Shown one piece after another: positions 15,942 through 26,146 of a DNA stretch of 37,447 nucleotides (the first letter of the stretch is position 1; each line of letters opens with the position of its first letter). The DNA is from Eubacteriales bacterium (GTDB taxonomy: Bacteria > Bacillota > Clostridia > Lachnospirales > Lachnospiraceae), in contig JAUNCG010000013.1 in NCBI GenBank assembly GCA_030526715.1, positions 9,498-46,944 of the forward strand. Reading direction: 5' to 3'. The notes under the pieces are model-generated. The model was given only the letters and a program-made list of their open reading frames with translations. It was not told where the DNA came from and made no database searches. A program made the translations under genes and the position numbers.

Positions 15942-18900
15942 TCACTGCACGATCAATGTGTTCTTCATCAGCATCTCATGAATATCATAGTGCTGATATA
16001 GCATTTTCTTGTGGATATACATCATTTTATCTGCTTCTTTAATAAACTCATCCTCCGAGCTGTCCGCACGCTCCTTCCACACTGCCCCCACAGCTATCGG
16101 CGCGTTATTCTTCAGCGATAATTCTTTCAGTCTCGCACTATACCGGAAAAACATATTCTTCTCTATACCCTGAACCAGTATCAGCATTTCATCCCCGCCC
16201 CAGCGGAATATATTGCAGCCCGGGAATGTCTCCACGATCATATCTCTTGCGAAGGTCACCAAGGCATCCCCCGAGAGATGTCCGAGATTATCATTCACGT
16301 ATTTCAGACCACAGACATCACAAAATACGACCCCGATGCTCTCTTCACTATCAAGTTCATCAAAAAAACGATCTACCGCATGGCGGTTTCCGAGACCGGT
16401 CATGCCGTCCTTGAAAATGATCTCATCCAGTTTTTCCTTTAATATACGTCTTTCCAGTATCGACGCCAGAACGTGTGATACCAGCTGGATCTTATCACTC
16501 AAAATATCCAGCATCTCTTTCGGCGGATTATCAAAGCCCACAAAGCCATACAGCTGCTTTGCCTGATAGATCGGAGAGACAATCAGCGAGCGGATATTTT
16601 GCGGGATCAGATACTCATATACCGTGGGATCGCTTTCTTTGATCATTTCCACGTCACGTATCTTAATATAATTCCCTTTTTCAAATTCCCGATTCCATAA
16701 AGCGGTGTCCTCCTGCGGCACATACGCCAGAAAATCCTTTTCTGCCGTGACCCCGGATGCGCACCACTCATACGTATTGGTCCAGGCCTCTCCGTCCGAC
16801 GTAGCTTCAAACAGATACGTTCTCTCCGCATGCAGCACTTCTCCCAGATATTCTATCAGTTTTTCAATTCCCCTGTCCGGGTCCTGCTCCTCAAGGGACA
16901 TACGGATACTTTCATTGATGACCGCCAGTACATGATCTGACTTTTTCTTTTCCGCAGTGCCCGTTCCCCCATCCAGCTCCACGGCATGCTCGATACGGAT
17001 ATTTTTTTTGCCATGGACGATTCTCTGATCGCGGATGTGCATGATCACGTCGTGCTTTGGATTGAAGAAATCATATTCTACCACCTGCTCACTCATCAGC
17101 TGTCTGTTCGTACAAAATTCGCACGGAGATGTTTTTCCCTGAATCACCTCATAGCACTTCTTCCCTATAATATCCTCCGTGGAATGCACGCCTATGATCT
17201 CTCTTCCCTTTCGGTTCATGTAGAGTAATTCATGCGTATCCATATCTGCCGCATAGAAGATATCTCCCAATTCCTCGTAGGTACTCCAGATATCCTCCAG
17301 TTTGAATTCCGAGGATCTGCGCTGCTTTTTCTCCCATCGCGCTTCCTTAGCAGCTTCCGTACCGTAATGTCCGGATAACGTTTCTTCCGCCTGTCCTTTC
17401 TCCAAGAACACACCACCGGTCGCAAGGGACATGAGCTGATGCTCGTTTGCCGTCTCTGCCGCATATTCCACATATATCTCCGGGTTTACCGTGGCAGAAT
17501 ATCCTGCAAGCTGTCTGACGCTCTTCATGTCCGCCCGGATCGTCTCCGCCAGCTGCACGATCTCACTCTTGTCACGATACTTTTTCAGTATGGAAAACTT
17601 GCCCGCATATAATCTTGCAATGCAGCACTGGTCTCCGCACAGCTTCACAAGGATGCTTCCGATTTCCGCAACCATCTGCTTCGTAATATCTTCTCCATAG
17701 GTTCGGTATGCCCTCTCAGATTCACGAAATACGATTCCGATAAGCGCAAAATGCTCTCTTCTCGAGTTCCATCCCTCCATATATCTTGCGACGGCATCCG
17801 TCATTCCCTGCACAGACAGCAGACCCGTAACACTGTCCACGATGCCTTTGGTCTTGATATCTTCTGCTTCGTCAAGATCAATAAAATACCCCATGATCCC
17901 CACGATCCTTCCGTCCTGATACATCGGCTCCCTTGTGGTAAGGAGGGTATGCAGCGTCCCCTTTATAATACATTTTTCGATACGGTTCCTGATCGCCGTT
18001 CCGTTTTCCAGCACATCCGTCTCATCCTTGAAAAAAGAAGCATCGTTTATATGCCATTTCATCTCTTCATCTGTTTTACCGATCAGTGTCTCATCCGACG
18101 CCAATCCGTAGGTATCCAGAAATTTCTTATTCACACCAAGAAATCTCCGGTTGCTGTCCTTCCAGAAAAGACTGATCGCATCGGAGCTAAAGAATCCTGC
18201 GCACAGCAGCCCTTTCCTTCCCATCTGATATTCTTCCATGTATGCCGGGGCAAGACGTTCCATAAGCCCCTTTTGATAGAAATATGCCGGTCTCGTAGAA
18301 TAGAGCAGCATATCATTCTCCGGAATACACTGAACCGTATGCTCCTTCCACACATAGGCACCCTTCTGTGTTTTGGTTCTGAAATACCGCGTCTCGTATC
18401 CCCGCTCCGTCTCCTTCAATCGGTTCTTGAGCCTGTGGGGATCCGTAAATTCCATAAATTCCCTCTGATCCTCCCAGAAGATCTGTTGTTCTCCGACCTT
18501 CTCGCGGTTAAACCTCAATGTATTTTTTTGTCCTGTATCTGATTTCTCTCTTCCGGGTGTCTGTTTGAGCATTACATTTGAAAAAACGCCATCCTCGCTC
18601 AGAAAGCATACGCTATCATACATGGAATACATCATGCGGAACAACTGATCCATGGACTCGCCTTTTCGCTCCAGCTCATCCACCGTGATATTCTGGATCT
18701 CCAACTGGTTCGCTGTGTATTGTCCGCATCTGGTAATGCATTTCGAACGCACCCGAAAATATTTTCCGTTAAAGTAGAAATCCATATGCGCGAACTCTTC
18801 ACTGTCATATGTTGACATCTGAAGCTCCCAAAACTTCCGATGAAGCGTGGAACTCGGTGAATTCAGGATATAATCTGTCACAAAATTTTGACCATCACCG

Positions 18901-20783
18901 ATTTCCGTACATATTTTTTTGAATTCCGGATTCATATAAACTATACGGAAGCTTTTCGTGTCCGATTCCACAATCGCCAGCGTCCGATCGGTAATATAAT
19001 CTATCTGTCCAATTTTATCGTAATACCTCCACATGACGCGCTGCTCGACCTTCGTACCGCATTCCTGCCGGTATTGCGCCAACTCCCGGATCGGTCTCGG
19101 TCTGCTGAAATAATATCCCTGCACCTTTTCACAGCCGATTCCCCTGAGATACTCGTATTGCTCCTTCGTCTCCACTCCTTCCGCAAGCGTCTGGATCCCC
19201 AGCCTTTTTGCCATCTGTACTACCGAACGGATCAGCTCCTTCGACCGGTCGTCAAACGATTTCAAAAACATAATATCCAGCTTGATCTCGTCAAAATTAT
19301 ATTCATTCAGCAGATTCAACGAGGACAGCTGACTTCCGAAATCATCCATCCAGACCTGATATCCGGTCTCATGGAACTGTGCGATCACCCGCTTCATATG
19401 TCTCGGATCGGTAACGACAACAGATTCCGTGATCTCGATTCGGATCAGATCACGCGGAACCTTATATCCCAGTACGATTTGATCTATCGTCTCAAAAATA
19501 TCTCCTTTTACAAAATCCGCCTTCGACAGATTCAGCGAAACAGGCACCGGAAAATCCCTGTTGCGTATCCCCTCCCTGATATCTCTGCAGATCTGCCGCA
19601 ATATATACAGGTCAAATCTGGTAATCAGCTGCTTCTGCTCCAATACCGGAATAAAGTCTCCCGGGGACAGCAGCCCCAGTTCCGGATCGCTCCAGCGTGC
19701 CAGCGCCTCTGCTCCGCAGAACTGTCCGTTCAAGGTCCGGATCACCGGCTGATAATAGACCTTAATATGACCATTTCTCAGCGCCTCTTCAAAATTCTTT
19801 TCAATATGATTGTTCCGTTCCAGCTGCTTCTCGAGCTTTTCATCATACAACGCGACTGAATCCGACGTTTCCATGATAGAATCACATGCAAACTTTGCCA
19901 GCTCCCCGGCCGTTTCCACACTCGCGTCTCCCGTTCTCAGCTGATAGATACCGGTCTTTAATTTGATTCCGAACGGCTCAAATTCCTCGTCAAACATATG
20001 GTTTCCGTTCCTGACCGTCTCCACAACCATGGGATCCTTGGAGATAGAGATAAAATGATCATCGCCAAATCTCGCCACCATCAGGTCGCTTCCAACCGAT
20101 TCGATCGATTTTGCCACATGCTGAAGCAGCATATCGCCTGCCTGATGACCATACTTCATATTATAATACTTAAAATTTTTTATATTATTAAACAGCACCG
20201 AATACTCTGAGACCTGACCTTTCTCCTCTGCCTTGTAAAGGAGTCTGTTTGTGTATTCATAAAAATACTGCTTATTAAAGATCCCGGTAAGCTCATCATA
20301 AACCGTATTCTTCTCGTTCTCTATGTTCTGGAAGCCGAGGATATAGGTATCCTCCTGCTCACTCTTTATGATCTTTGCCTGAAATTCCAGCAGTCCTTCG
20401 TCCGCTGTCACGCGATAACAAATACTGATCTCATCCTTGCTTGCCATGGATCTCTCAACATTTTCAATCGCAAGGAATTCCTCCACTCTTTCCCGGTCTT
20501 TTTCATACACGCGGCTCTCTACATAAAGCTTGGCGGACGCTTCATAGGGTATGGTATTATCCTTTGAAATCCGGAGGCTCTCCGGCAAATACCCCTCTTT
20601 TTTCACGAACTGCGCCGTATTCTTACTGAGTGTGACTAAAAATACGATCATATAATTACGGGCAAATGCCGTCGTAGCGCCGAGATAAATGCTGTTCTTT
20701 TCCAGCTCTGTCAACGTTTCCTCCTGCATCCTTTTCTCATTTACCGATGCGGACGTCGCGCCCATGTTTTCTTTTTTAATCAT
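15942..20783 (-). CDS. 1613-residue EAL/PAS/GAF/GGDEF cyclic-di-GMP protein
   Basis: Domains in order: PAS-like (30-155); degenerate GGDEF (160-320, FGDDHF in place of GGDEF); EAL phosphodiesterase (325-575) with EAL 359-361, Asn418, Glu453, Asp480-Asp481, Lys501 and EGVET; PAS (865-970); a second degenerate GGDEF (980-1130); a PAS with Cys1210, Cys1221 and Cys1224; GAF (1300-1445); and a terminal GGDEF (1455-1600) with RWGGDEM. The EAL loop 6 reads DFGSQLSS where DFGSGYSS is normal. No I-site RxxD precedes GGDEM. It can probably make c-di-GMP and perhaps degrade it. There are no membrane segments. The ATG has GAGG upstream and overlaps the HPt gene by eight bases, so the two are coupled. Residues 160-1130 are paralogous to the REC-EAL protein. 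Confidence 0.9.
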   Translation of the reverse strand: MIKKENMGATSASVNEKRMQEETLTELEKNSIYLGATTAFARNYMIVFLVTLSKNTAQFVKKEGYLPESLRISKDNTIPYEASAKLYVESRVYEKDRERVEEFLAIENVERSMASKDEISICYRVTADEGLLEFQAKIIKSEQEDTYILGFQNIENEKNTVYDELTGIFNKQYFYEYTNRLLYKAEEKGQVSEYSVLFNNIKNFKYYNMKYGHQAGDMLLQHVAKSIESVGSDLMVARFGDDHFISISKDPMVVETVRNGNHMFDEEFEPFGIKLKTGIYQLRTGDASVETAGELAKFACDSIMETSDSVALYDEKLEKQLERNNHIEKNFEEALRNGHIKVYYQPVIRTLNGQFCGAEALARWSDPELGLLSPGDFIPVLEQKQLITRFDLYILRQICRDIREGIRNRDFPVPVSLNLSKADFVKGDIFETIDQIVLGYKVPRDLIRIEITESVVVTDPRHMKRVIAQFHETGYQVWMDDFGSQLSSLNLLNEYNFDEIKLDIMFLKSFDDRSKELIRSVVQMAKRLGIQTLAEGVETKEQYEYLRGIGCEKVQGYYFSRPRPIRELAQYRQECGTKVEQRVMWRYYDKIGQIDYITDRTLAIVESDTKSFRIVYMNPEFKKICTEIGDGQNFVTDYILNSPSSTLHRKFWELQMSTYDSEEFAHMDFYFNGKYFRVRSKCITRCGQYTANQLEIQNITVDELERKGESMDQLFRMMYSMYDSVCFLSEDGVFSNVMLKQTPGREKSDTGQKNTLRFNREKVGEQQIFWEDQREFMEFTDPHRLKNRLKETERGYETRYFRTKTQKGAYVWKEHTVQCIPENDMLLYSTRPAYFYQKGLMERLAPAYMEEYQMGRKGLLCAGFFSSDAISLFWKDSNRRFLGVNKKFLDTYGLASDETLIGKTDEEMKWHINDASFFKDETDVLENGTAIRNRIEKCIIKGTLHTLLTTREPMYQDGRIVGIMGYFIDLDEAEDIKTKGIVDSVTGLLSVQGMTDAVARYMEGWNSRREHFALIGIVFRESERAYRTYGEDITKQMVAEIGSILVKLCGDQCCIARLYAGKFSILKKYRDKSEIVQLAETIRADMKSVRQLAGYSATVNPEIYVEYAAETANEHQLMSLATGGVFLEKGQAEETLSGHYGTEAAKEARWEKKQRRSSEFKLEDIWSTYEELGDIFYAADMDTHELLYMNRKGREIIGVHSTEDIIGKKCYEVIQGKTSPCEFCTNRQLMSEQVVEYDFFNPKHDVIMHIRDQRIVHGKKNIRIEHAVELDGGTGTAEKKKSDHVLAVINESIRMSLEEQDPDRGIEKLIEYLGEVLHAERTYLFEATSDGEAWTNTYEWCASGVTAEKDFLAYVPQEDTALWNREFEKGNYIKIRDVEMIKESDPTVYEYLIPQNIRSLIVSPIYQAKQLYGFVGFDNPPKEMLDILSDKIQLVSHVLASILERRILKEKLDEIIFKDGMTGLGNRHAVDRFFDELDSEESIGVVFCDVCGLKYVNDNLGHLSGDALVTFARDMIVETFPGCNIFRWGGDEMLILVQGIEKNMFFRYSARLKELSLKNNAPIAVGAVWKERADSSEDEFIKEADKMMYIHKKMLYQHYDIHEMLMKNTLIVQ

Positions 20784-21165
20784 GCGTATACCTCAAAGTC
20801 CGTGACTCCTCGTCCTCTCCTTTGATAATACGCAGCGTCCGGTAATAATCCCTCTTGACGGTCTCGTAGAGCTCCTCCGTCTCCGGCGTGCGCCCATACC
20901 GCAAGGACTCCGTTAACGCCGACACCGAATGTGCAAAGAATCCGAATTCCATGTTGGCGGTAATGCCCTTCAACGCATGCGCCGCCTGAAAGGCCGCGGC
21001 ATCATCCTGCATTTCCATCGCTTTTTCCAACTTGCAGAATTCCTCATCCTCCAAAAAATCTTCCAAAAATTCCCGGATCACGGTCTCCCTGCGCAATCTT
21101 TTGAGCATCTTCTCATAATGCCCCTCCAGCTGTATATAAATTTCTTTCAAACTTGTGTTTCCCAT
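20776..21165 (-). CDS. Stand-alone HPt phosphotransfer protein
   Basis: This 129-residue helical protein is a histidine phosphotransfer carrier. The phosphoacceptor is His63 in the motif AHALKGITANM, which matches the HPt signature HxLKG. It lacks any other domain. The ATG at 21163-21165 follows ACAGG by seven bases; the frame is open to 21186, seven codons more. It should take phosphate from a receiver domain of the hybrid kinases and pass it to another receiver. It is clearly related to the HPt protein at 30093-30461 (shared FLEDFLEDEEF-type helix and HxLKGIxxN). Confidence 0.88.
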   Translation of the reverse strand: MGNTSLKEIYIQLEGHYEKMLKRLRRETVIREFLEDFLEDEEFCKLEKAMEMQDDAAAFQAAHALKGITANMEFGFFAHSVSALTESLRYGRTPETEELYETVKRDYYRTLRIIKGEDEESRTLRYTHD

Positions 21166-21220
21166 GGAAATACCTGTCCTCCCCATTCCTGTTTTCTCTG
21201 TTTCCCCTATACTTCCGGCT

Positions 21221-24200
21221 TTATTTATCGTAACACACTACCCGATTCTTCCCGAGCCTTTTGGCGCGGTACATCGCCTTGTCGGCCAGATCGATCATCT
21301 TCTCATACCGGGTGTTCTGCAATGTATAGCCGATGCTTGCCGTGATCTGCGCGATCCCTTGGTTATCCATCGTAATAGAAAGCGTGTTGATGAGCGTAAG
21401 GATCTCGGCAGCAATGACCGCGGCAGACGCCTCCGTATCAAATCCGAGCCCGAGAAATTCCTCCCCGCCGTACCGGCAGAATACCATATCATGCTCCTGT
21501 TCATACTTCTTCAGAACCGCGCCGATCTGCCTCAGGCACTCGTCGCCGACCAGATGACCATAGGTATCGTTCAATTCCTTAAAATTGTCAATATCGATCA
21601 TATACATTGCCCGGATCTCGGGCAGTTTCCCGGAAAGGGCGTCTTTGAGCATATCAAAGAGATCCAGTCTGTTGTGCAGACCGGTGAGGAAATCGATTCT
21701 CTTTTCATGCTCCGCCTTTGTAAGCTGCTCTTCGACCCTCTGAACCGCCTTTTCCCGCTCCTTTTCCTTCGAAATATCGATACCGTAAATGACGCTCTCC
21801 AGATGCCTTGACTCCGGATTGAAGATCAGCTTCGCCGTAATACGGCTCCACCGGATCGATCCGTCGTCATAGTAGGACAGCGTATCCAGCCGGATCTCCC
21901 GGTGTCCCTGATCGTACGCCTGCAGCATCGCAGCTCTGCAGAAGGTCTTAAAGAACCGTTCCTTCCCTTCCTGATCCGGAACAAAGGAACTGATCCTTCG
22001 GATGAGCGTATCCACATCCCGGATATCCTGAAGCATTCTCGCATTCTGAGCGTTTCCTCCCGAGCTGAACCACAGATCCGCAGTGACATCCACATGAAAA
22101 ACGCCCTGTTCTTCCGGTATTGATTTCAGGATAGAGCTGATCTGAGAATCGTATCTTTTTTGCGCACGTTTGATTTCGGTGATATCGCGGCCGTATTCCA
22201 TAAAGATCCGTCTGCCCTGCCAGTCCATATATCTGGCCTTCAACGCAAAGCAGTGTTCCCCATCGTCCACCTCGATCTCCTTCTCCTGCGCATCTCCCAT
22301 CTGCTGCATCGGGCAATGGCCGCACGGCGTGTCCAGCCCCAGCATATACTGATAACACTTTTCTCCAAAATACGACTTTTCCGGATCAACAGAAATCATG
22401 CGGGTCACCTGATTGGCATAAACCATGGTGTAATCCTCCGGATGGCAGATCTGGATAAACTGTCCGGAATGATCCAGAATCTCCGCGAGGAGCTTTTCAT
22501 TCACGACCTGTGTTTCCTGCTGCTGCGCAGACGAATGCGGTAAACGCACCGTATCTCCGCCATGCGCCTGTGCAGACGCCAAGTCATCCTTTTTCTTTGT
22601 ATTTTCTTTTTGCGTATTCAGAAATTCTGTAAATTCACCTTCCGGCAGCGGTCTGGAGTAGAAATATCCCTGAATATAATCACAGCCATATTTCCGGAGG
22701 ATATCCACCTCCCGCTGAAGCTCCACGCCCTCCGCCACCACCTTCATACCGATCTTATGGCTCATCTCGATGATCGTAGCCACGATGTCCTGTACCTTAG
22801 GATTCTCAGGAATCTGGCAGATAAATCCTCTGTCGATCTTCAGAAGGTCGAATTCATAGTTTCGTATCATTCCAAAAGAAGAGTATCCGCTTCCGAAATC
22901 ATCCAGCAGGATCCTTGCCCCACATTTCCGAAACTGTTCAAGAAGATAGATGCAATTCTGCTCCATAAGCGCTATGGAGGTCTCGGTGAGCTCACAGAGT
23001 ATACTGCCCTGCGGACAGTTGTCGCTGCTCAGACACACGAGCATCTCGTTCATCATGCTGTCGTCATAAAAATCCTGCCATGAAAGATTGACGGATATCG
23101 GCAGCTCCTCCTTGGCCTCCTGTCTTCTTCTTTTCGCAAATTCATTAACCGTCTCAAAAACGTAGCGGTCAAGCTGTGTGATGAACCCGTTTTTCTCCAG
23201 TATCGGAATAAATTTCTCAGGTGAAAGGAAGCCGAATACCGGATGATTCCATCGCACAAGCGCTTCCGCCGAAACAACGTCTCCGTTTTCCACAGATACC
23301 ACCGGCTGGTAGTACACCTCAAACTGCTTTTCTCTGAGACTTTCCTGAAAATCCGAGACGATCTCCGCCTCACTCAGGTAATCGTTCTGCATTGCGTTAT
23401 CAAACACAGCATACGCCAGCGAATGATCTGCGTTGGAAAACTGTTTCGCAATCCTTGACCGATCCAGCATAATAGAGACCGGAGTTTCATCAAAGGAATC
23501 GACCAGATAGATACCGCACCGCAAATGAATCCGCACCATCTGATTGTTAAATTCCCATTCTACAAACAGCAGCTTTTCCAGCTCCTCCAGAGAAAGCGCG
23601 CTTCTCGGGATCAGGCAGGCAATGTGATCCGCTTCGATTCTTGCGGAGAGCAGCGGCTGAAGCTCACTGTTCTTGATATGCAGGAACAGCCATTTCAGGA
23701 ACATATCCCCGATCTCCGTGCCGAAACGCGCGTTCACCGCCTTAAATTTCTGCGGATCAAAAAACAGCACCGCATATTCTTCCGTTTTTCCGGACTCCTT
23801 CAGGATCTTCTCCGCTTCCCGAATAAAGCCTTCCCTATTGTAGCCCTCTGTCAGAGTATCCCAGTACAGCTTATCGAACAGGGAATTTAACTCCTCCTCA
23901 TTTTGCGGAAGTCGTTTGGATATCTGCTCCCGCTCGCCAACGGTGGAGAAGACCAGCGCGTGTCCTGTCGTTCCATCCTCCAGAAGCAGTTCTACAGAAT
24001 CCACGGTTTCATATATCTTTCGAATCGGATCAAAGTATGTTTTTGGTCCCTGTACATGATTTAATACCGGACACACCTCGCAGGGCGCCTCCCGATCCAT
24101 CAGACATTTGTAGCATTTTTCTCCTTTGGCGAGCTGCGGATACAACTCCATCGCCGTGGCATTATAGGTTATAATATTATATTCCGAATCAATTACATAC

Positions 24201-24223
24201 GTACCGGACGACTTATCGATCAT
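21221..24223 (-). CDS. PAS/EAL/PAS/GGDEF bifunctional cyclic-di-GMP protein
   Basis: This 1000-residue soluble protein has: PAS (5-100) with Cys37, Cys40, Cys48, Cys51; a degenerate GGDEF (115-275, RIEADH at the active site); EAL (285-535) with all expected residues (EAL 320-322, Asn379, Glu414, Asp441-Asp442 in DDFGSGYSS, Lys462, Glu498, Gln518); a second Cys PAS (575-685; Cys623, Cys634, Cys637); a third PAS (690-820); and a C-terminal GGDEF (840-1000) with RYGGEEF at 917-923. No I-site RxxD is present before GGEEF, so product inhibition is not expected. Both the synthase and the hydrolase look active. The ATG at 24221-24223 has GGGAGGAG upstream. It lies 18 bases behind the multi-TM kinase. 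Confidence 0.92.
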   Translation of the reverse strand: MIDKSSGTYVIDSEYNIITYNATAMELYPQLAKGEKCYKCLMDREAPCEVCPVLNHVQGPKTYFDPIRKIYETVDSVELLLEDGTTGHALVFSTVGEREQISKRLPQNEEELNSLFDKLYWDTLTEGYNREGFIREAEKILKESGKTEEYAVLFFDPQKFKAVNARFGTEIGDMFLKWLFLHIKNSELQPLLSARIEADHIACLIPRSALSLEELEKLLFVEWEFNNQMVRIHLRCGIYLVDSFDETPVSIMLDRSRIAKQFSNADHSLAYAVFDNAMQNDYLSEAEIVSDFQESLREKQFEVYYQPVVSVENGDVVSAEALVRWNHPVFGFLSPEKFIPILEKNGFITQLDRYVFETVNEFAKRRRQEAKEELPISVNLSWQDFYDDSMMNEMLVCLSSDNCPQGSILCELTETSIALMEQNCIYLLEQFRKCGARILLDDFGSGYSSFGMIRNYEFDLLKIDRGFICQIPENPKVQDIVATIIEMSHKIGMKVVAEGVELQREVDILRKYGCDYIQGYFYSRPLPEGEFTEFLNTQKENTKKKDDLASAQAHGGDTVRLPHSSAQQQETQVVNEKLLAEILDHSGQFIQICHPEDYTMVYANQVTRMISVDPEKSYFGEKCYQYMLGLDTPCGHCPMQQMGDAQEKEIEVDDGEHCFALKARYMDWQGRRIFMEYGRDITEIKRAQKRYDSQISSILKSIPEEQGVFHVDVTADLWFSSGGNAQNARMLQDIRDVDTLIRRISSFVPDQEGKERFFKTFCRAAMLQAYDQGHREIRLDTLSYYDDGSIRWSRITAKLIFNPESRHLESVIYGIDISKEKEREKAVQRVEEQLTKAEHEKRIDFLTGLHNRLDLFDMLKDALSGKLPEIRAMYMIDIDNFKELNDTYGHLVGDECLRQIGAVLKKYEQEHDMVFCRYGGEEFLGLGFDTEASAAVIAAEILTLINTLSITMDNQGIAQITASIGYTLQNTRYEKMIDLADKAMYRAKRLGKNRVVCYDK

Positions 24224-24241
24224 TTAGGACTCTCCTCCCTT

Positions 24242-26131
24242 TCAACAGTTCTCCATCTCCTGCGCATTCTCCCTGATATATCTTGCGATCATTCCCATTG
24301 CCCTTTCAATATCCAGCGGCTTTGCGATATGCTCGTTCATTCCCGCCTCCTTACATCTCAGGACATCCTCCTGAAACGCATTGGCCGTCATGGCCAGAAT
24401 CGGTATCGTCTGTGCATCCGGGCGTTCCATACCGCGGATTGTCTGCGTGGCCTCCAGCCCATTCATCACGGGCATCTGCACATCCATAAGGATCAGATGG
24501 TAGGTTCCCGGCTGTCCGGCTGTGAATCTTTCCACCGCCTCGCGGCCATTTTGCGCCGTATCCACCAGCGCATGCTCTTCCTCCAGAAGATATTTTGCGA
24601 TCTTGAGATTCATCTTATTATCCTCAACCAGCAAAATGCGTTTGCCCGCCAAGCTCTCCATCGTCTGCGCCTCATCCTCCTGCGGGAGCTCTTTGGCGAT
24701 CTCAAGCGGAAGCTGCACGGTAACGGTCGTGCCCACGTCCGGCTCACTCTCAATATGGATGGTTCCGCCCATCATATGTACCAGTTCCCCCGTGATCGCC
24801 ATACCAAGCCCGGTTCCCGAGTATGTAGTATCCGGTGTCTCACGTTCTCTGCTGAAGGGTTCAAATATATGTGCGAGGAATTCCTGCGACATGCCGATCC
24901 CCGTATCCCGGATCTTCAGCTCGTAGCTGCTGTGTCCGTCATCGACCGGACGCTCCGAGACCCGGCATTCCACCGTACCGCCGGAACGGTTATATTTGAC
25001 GGCATTCGTCAGGATATTGCTGATGACCCGCTGCATATGAATGGGAGAGCTCACGACCACGCTGTGTGTAAGCTCATACTGTGTTTCCTCTAAATACACG
25101 CCTCTGCCATCCGCCAGAACCTGAATTGCAGGGCGGAGCACTTCGATCCTTGCACACAGATCGAAGGCCTCATGACTCAGATGCATCCTGCCGCTTTCGA
25201 TCCGGCTCATCTCCAACACGTCATTGATGAGCATCTCCAGCTGTCCGGTCAGAATCTTTATATTATTCAGGCTGTCCCTGACTTTTTCCTCATTCTTCAT
25301 TTCCTTTTCCATAATATGGGTCATACCCACAATGCCGTTGATAGGAGTACGGATATCATGTGACATACGGGAAAGGAAGTCTGTTTTCGCAATATTGGCC
25401 CGTTTTGCTTCCGCATAGGCCTGCTCCATGGCCTCGGAATAGCTCATGGCCTGAAGACTTTTATTTTTAAGTTCAAATGTAATGACCACGCCAACACAAA
25501 CGACAAGCTGGAAAAAGTTCGTCGTCTTATATTGCGGTATGATCAAATCCACAAAAATAGTAGCAACGGTAAGCACCTGCGAGATCACTGCGGCATGGAA
25601 GCCTCTCCTTCCAATCTCCTTCCGATAAGCAAAAATAAAATAAATACAGCTGACCATGTAAAAAAACGTCTGTACAAACAGATAGATGTACAACCACCCG
25701 GTCGTATAAACTCCGTCCGGTTCGATCCGGTAGATCAACTGTCTGGTCGGCGGGATCAGCAGGAGCGCTATGGCCGCCGCCATGGGCGCGGCAAACAGTC
25801 GGTGTTTTTTCTCAGAATAACGTCGGTATGCGCCGACAAAATACGCTATATACACTGCGAGAAGATATGGCACCACATTGTGACAGCCCAGAGCCAGCAT
25901 CCTTGCGAAGCTGGCGACCGGTTGGATGAACGCAATGCGGTTCTTGTTCAGCATTCCGATAAAAACCGCTTCTGCCGCAGCCGTCACACCCAGCATACTC
26001 ATCAGCCAGAGAATGACTCGCTCCTTTTTCTCAAAGGAGCTTCCCTGCATCGTATAAAAAAATATAAATATGACTGTCAGGATCACAGCACAGATATCAA
26101 AATAAATATTATAATGTCCTTCTGCAACCAC
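24242..26131 (-). CDS. Multi-TM hybrid histidine kinase with receiver domain
   Basis: This 629-residue kinase has about seven membrane segments in residues 10-220 with little extracellular sequence, so it probably senses a membrane or small hydrophobic cue. HisKA has His258 (SRMSHDIRTPINGIVGMTHI), the HATPase domain has SNILTNAVKYN, DTGIGM and GTGLGMA, and the C-terminal receiver (497-625) has Asp550 (LILMDVQMPVMNG) and Lys604. It needs an HPt partner to pass phosphate on. The start is a GTG at 26129-26131, eight bases after GGAGG, in the 15-base gap after the REC-EAL gene. The kinase core and receiver are close paralogues of those in the soluble hybrid kinase at 30492-33761. Confidence 0.93.
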   Translation of the reverse strand: MVAEGHYNIYFDICAVILTVIFIFFYTMQGSSFEKKERVILWLMSMLGVTAAAEAVFIGMLNKNRIAFIQPVASFARMLALGCHNVVPYLLAVYIAYFVGAYRRYSEKKHRLFAAPMAAAIALLLIPPTRQLIYRIEPDGVYTTGWLYIYLFVQTFFYMVSCIYFIFAYRKEIGRRGFHAAVISQVLTVATIFVDLIIPQYKTTNFFQLVVCVGVVITFELKNKSLQAMSYSEAMEQAYAEAKRANIAKTDFLSRMSHDIRTPINGIVGMTHIMEKEMKNEEKVRDSLNNIKILTGQLEMLINDVLEMSRIESGRMHLSHEAFDLCARIEVLRPAIQVLADGRGVYLEETQYELTHSVVVSSPIHMQRVISNILTNAVKYNRSGGTVECRVSERPVDDGHSSYELKIRDTGIGMSQEFLAHIFEPFSRERETPDTTYSGTGLGMAITGELVHMMGGTIHIESEPDVGTTVTVQLPLEIAKELPQEDEAQTMESLAGKRILLVEDNKMNLKIAKYLLEEEHALVDTAQNGREAVERFTAGQPGTYHLILMDVQMPVMNGLEATQTIRGMERPDAQTIPILAMTANAFQEDVLRCKEAGMNEHIAKPLDIERAMGMIARYIRENAQEMENC

Positions 26132-26146
26132 AGTTTTAACCTCCGT

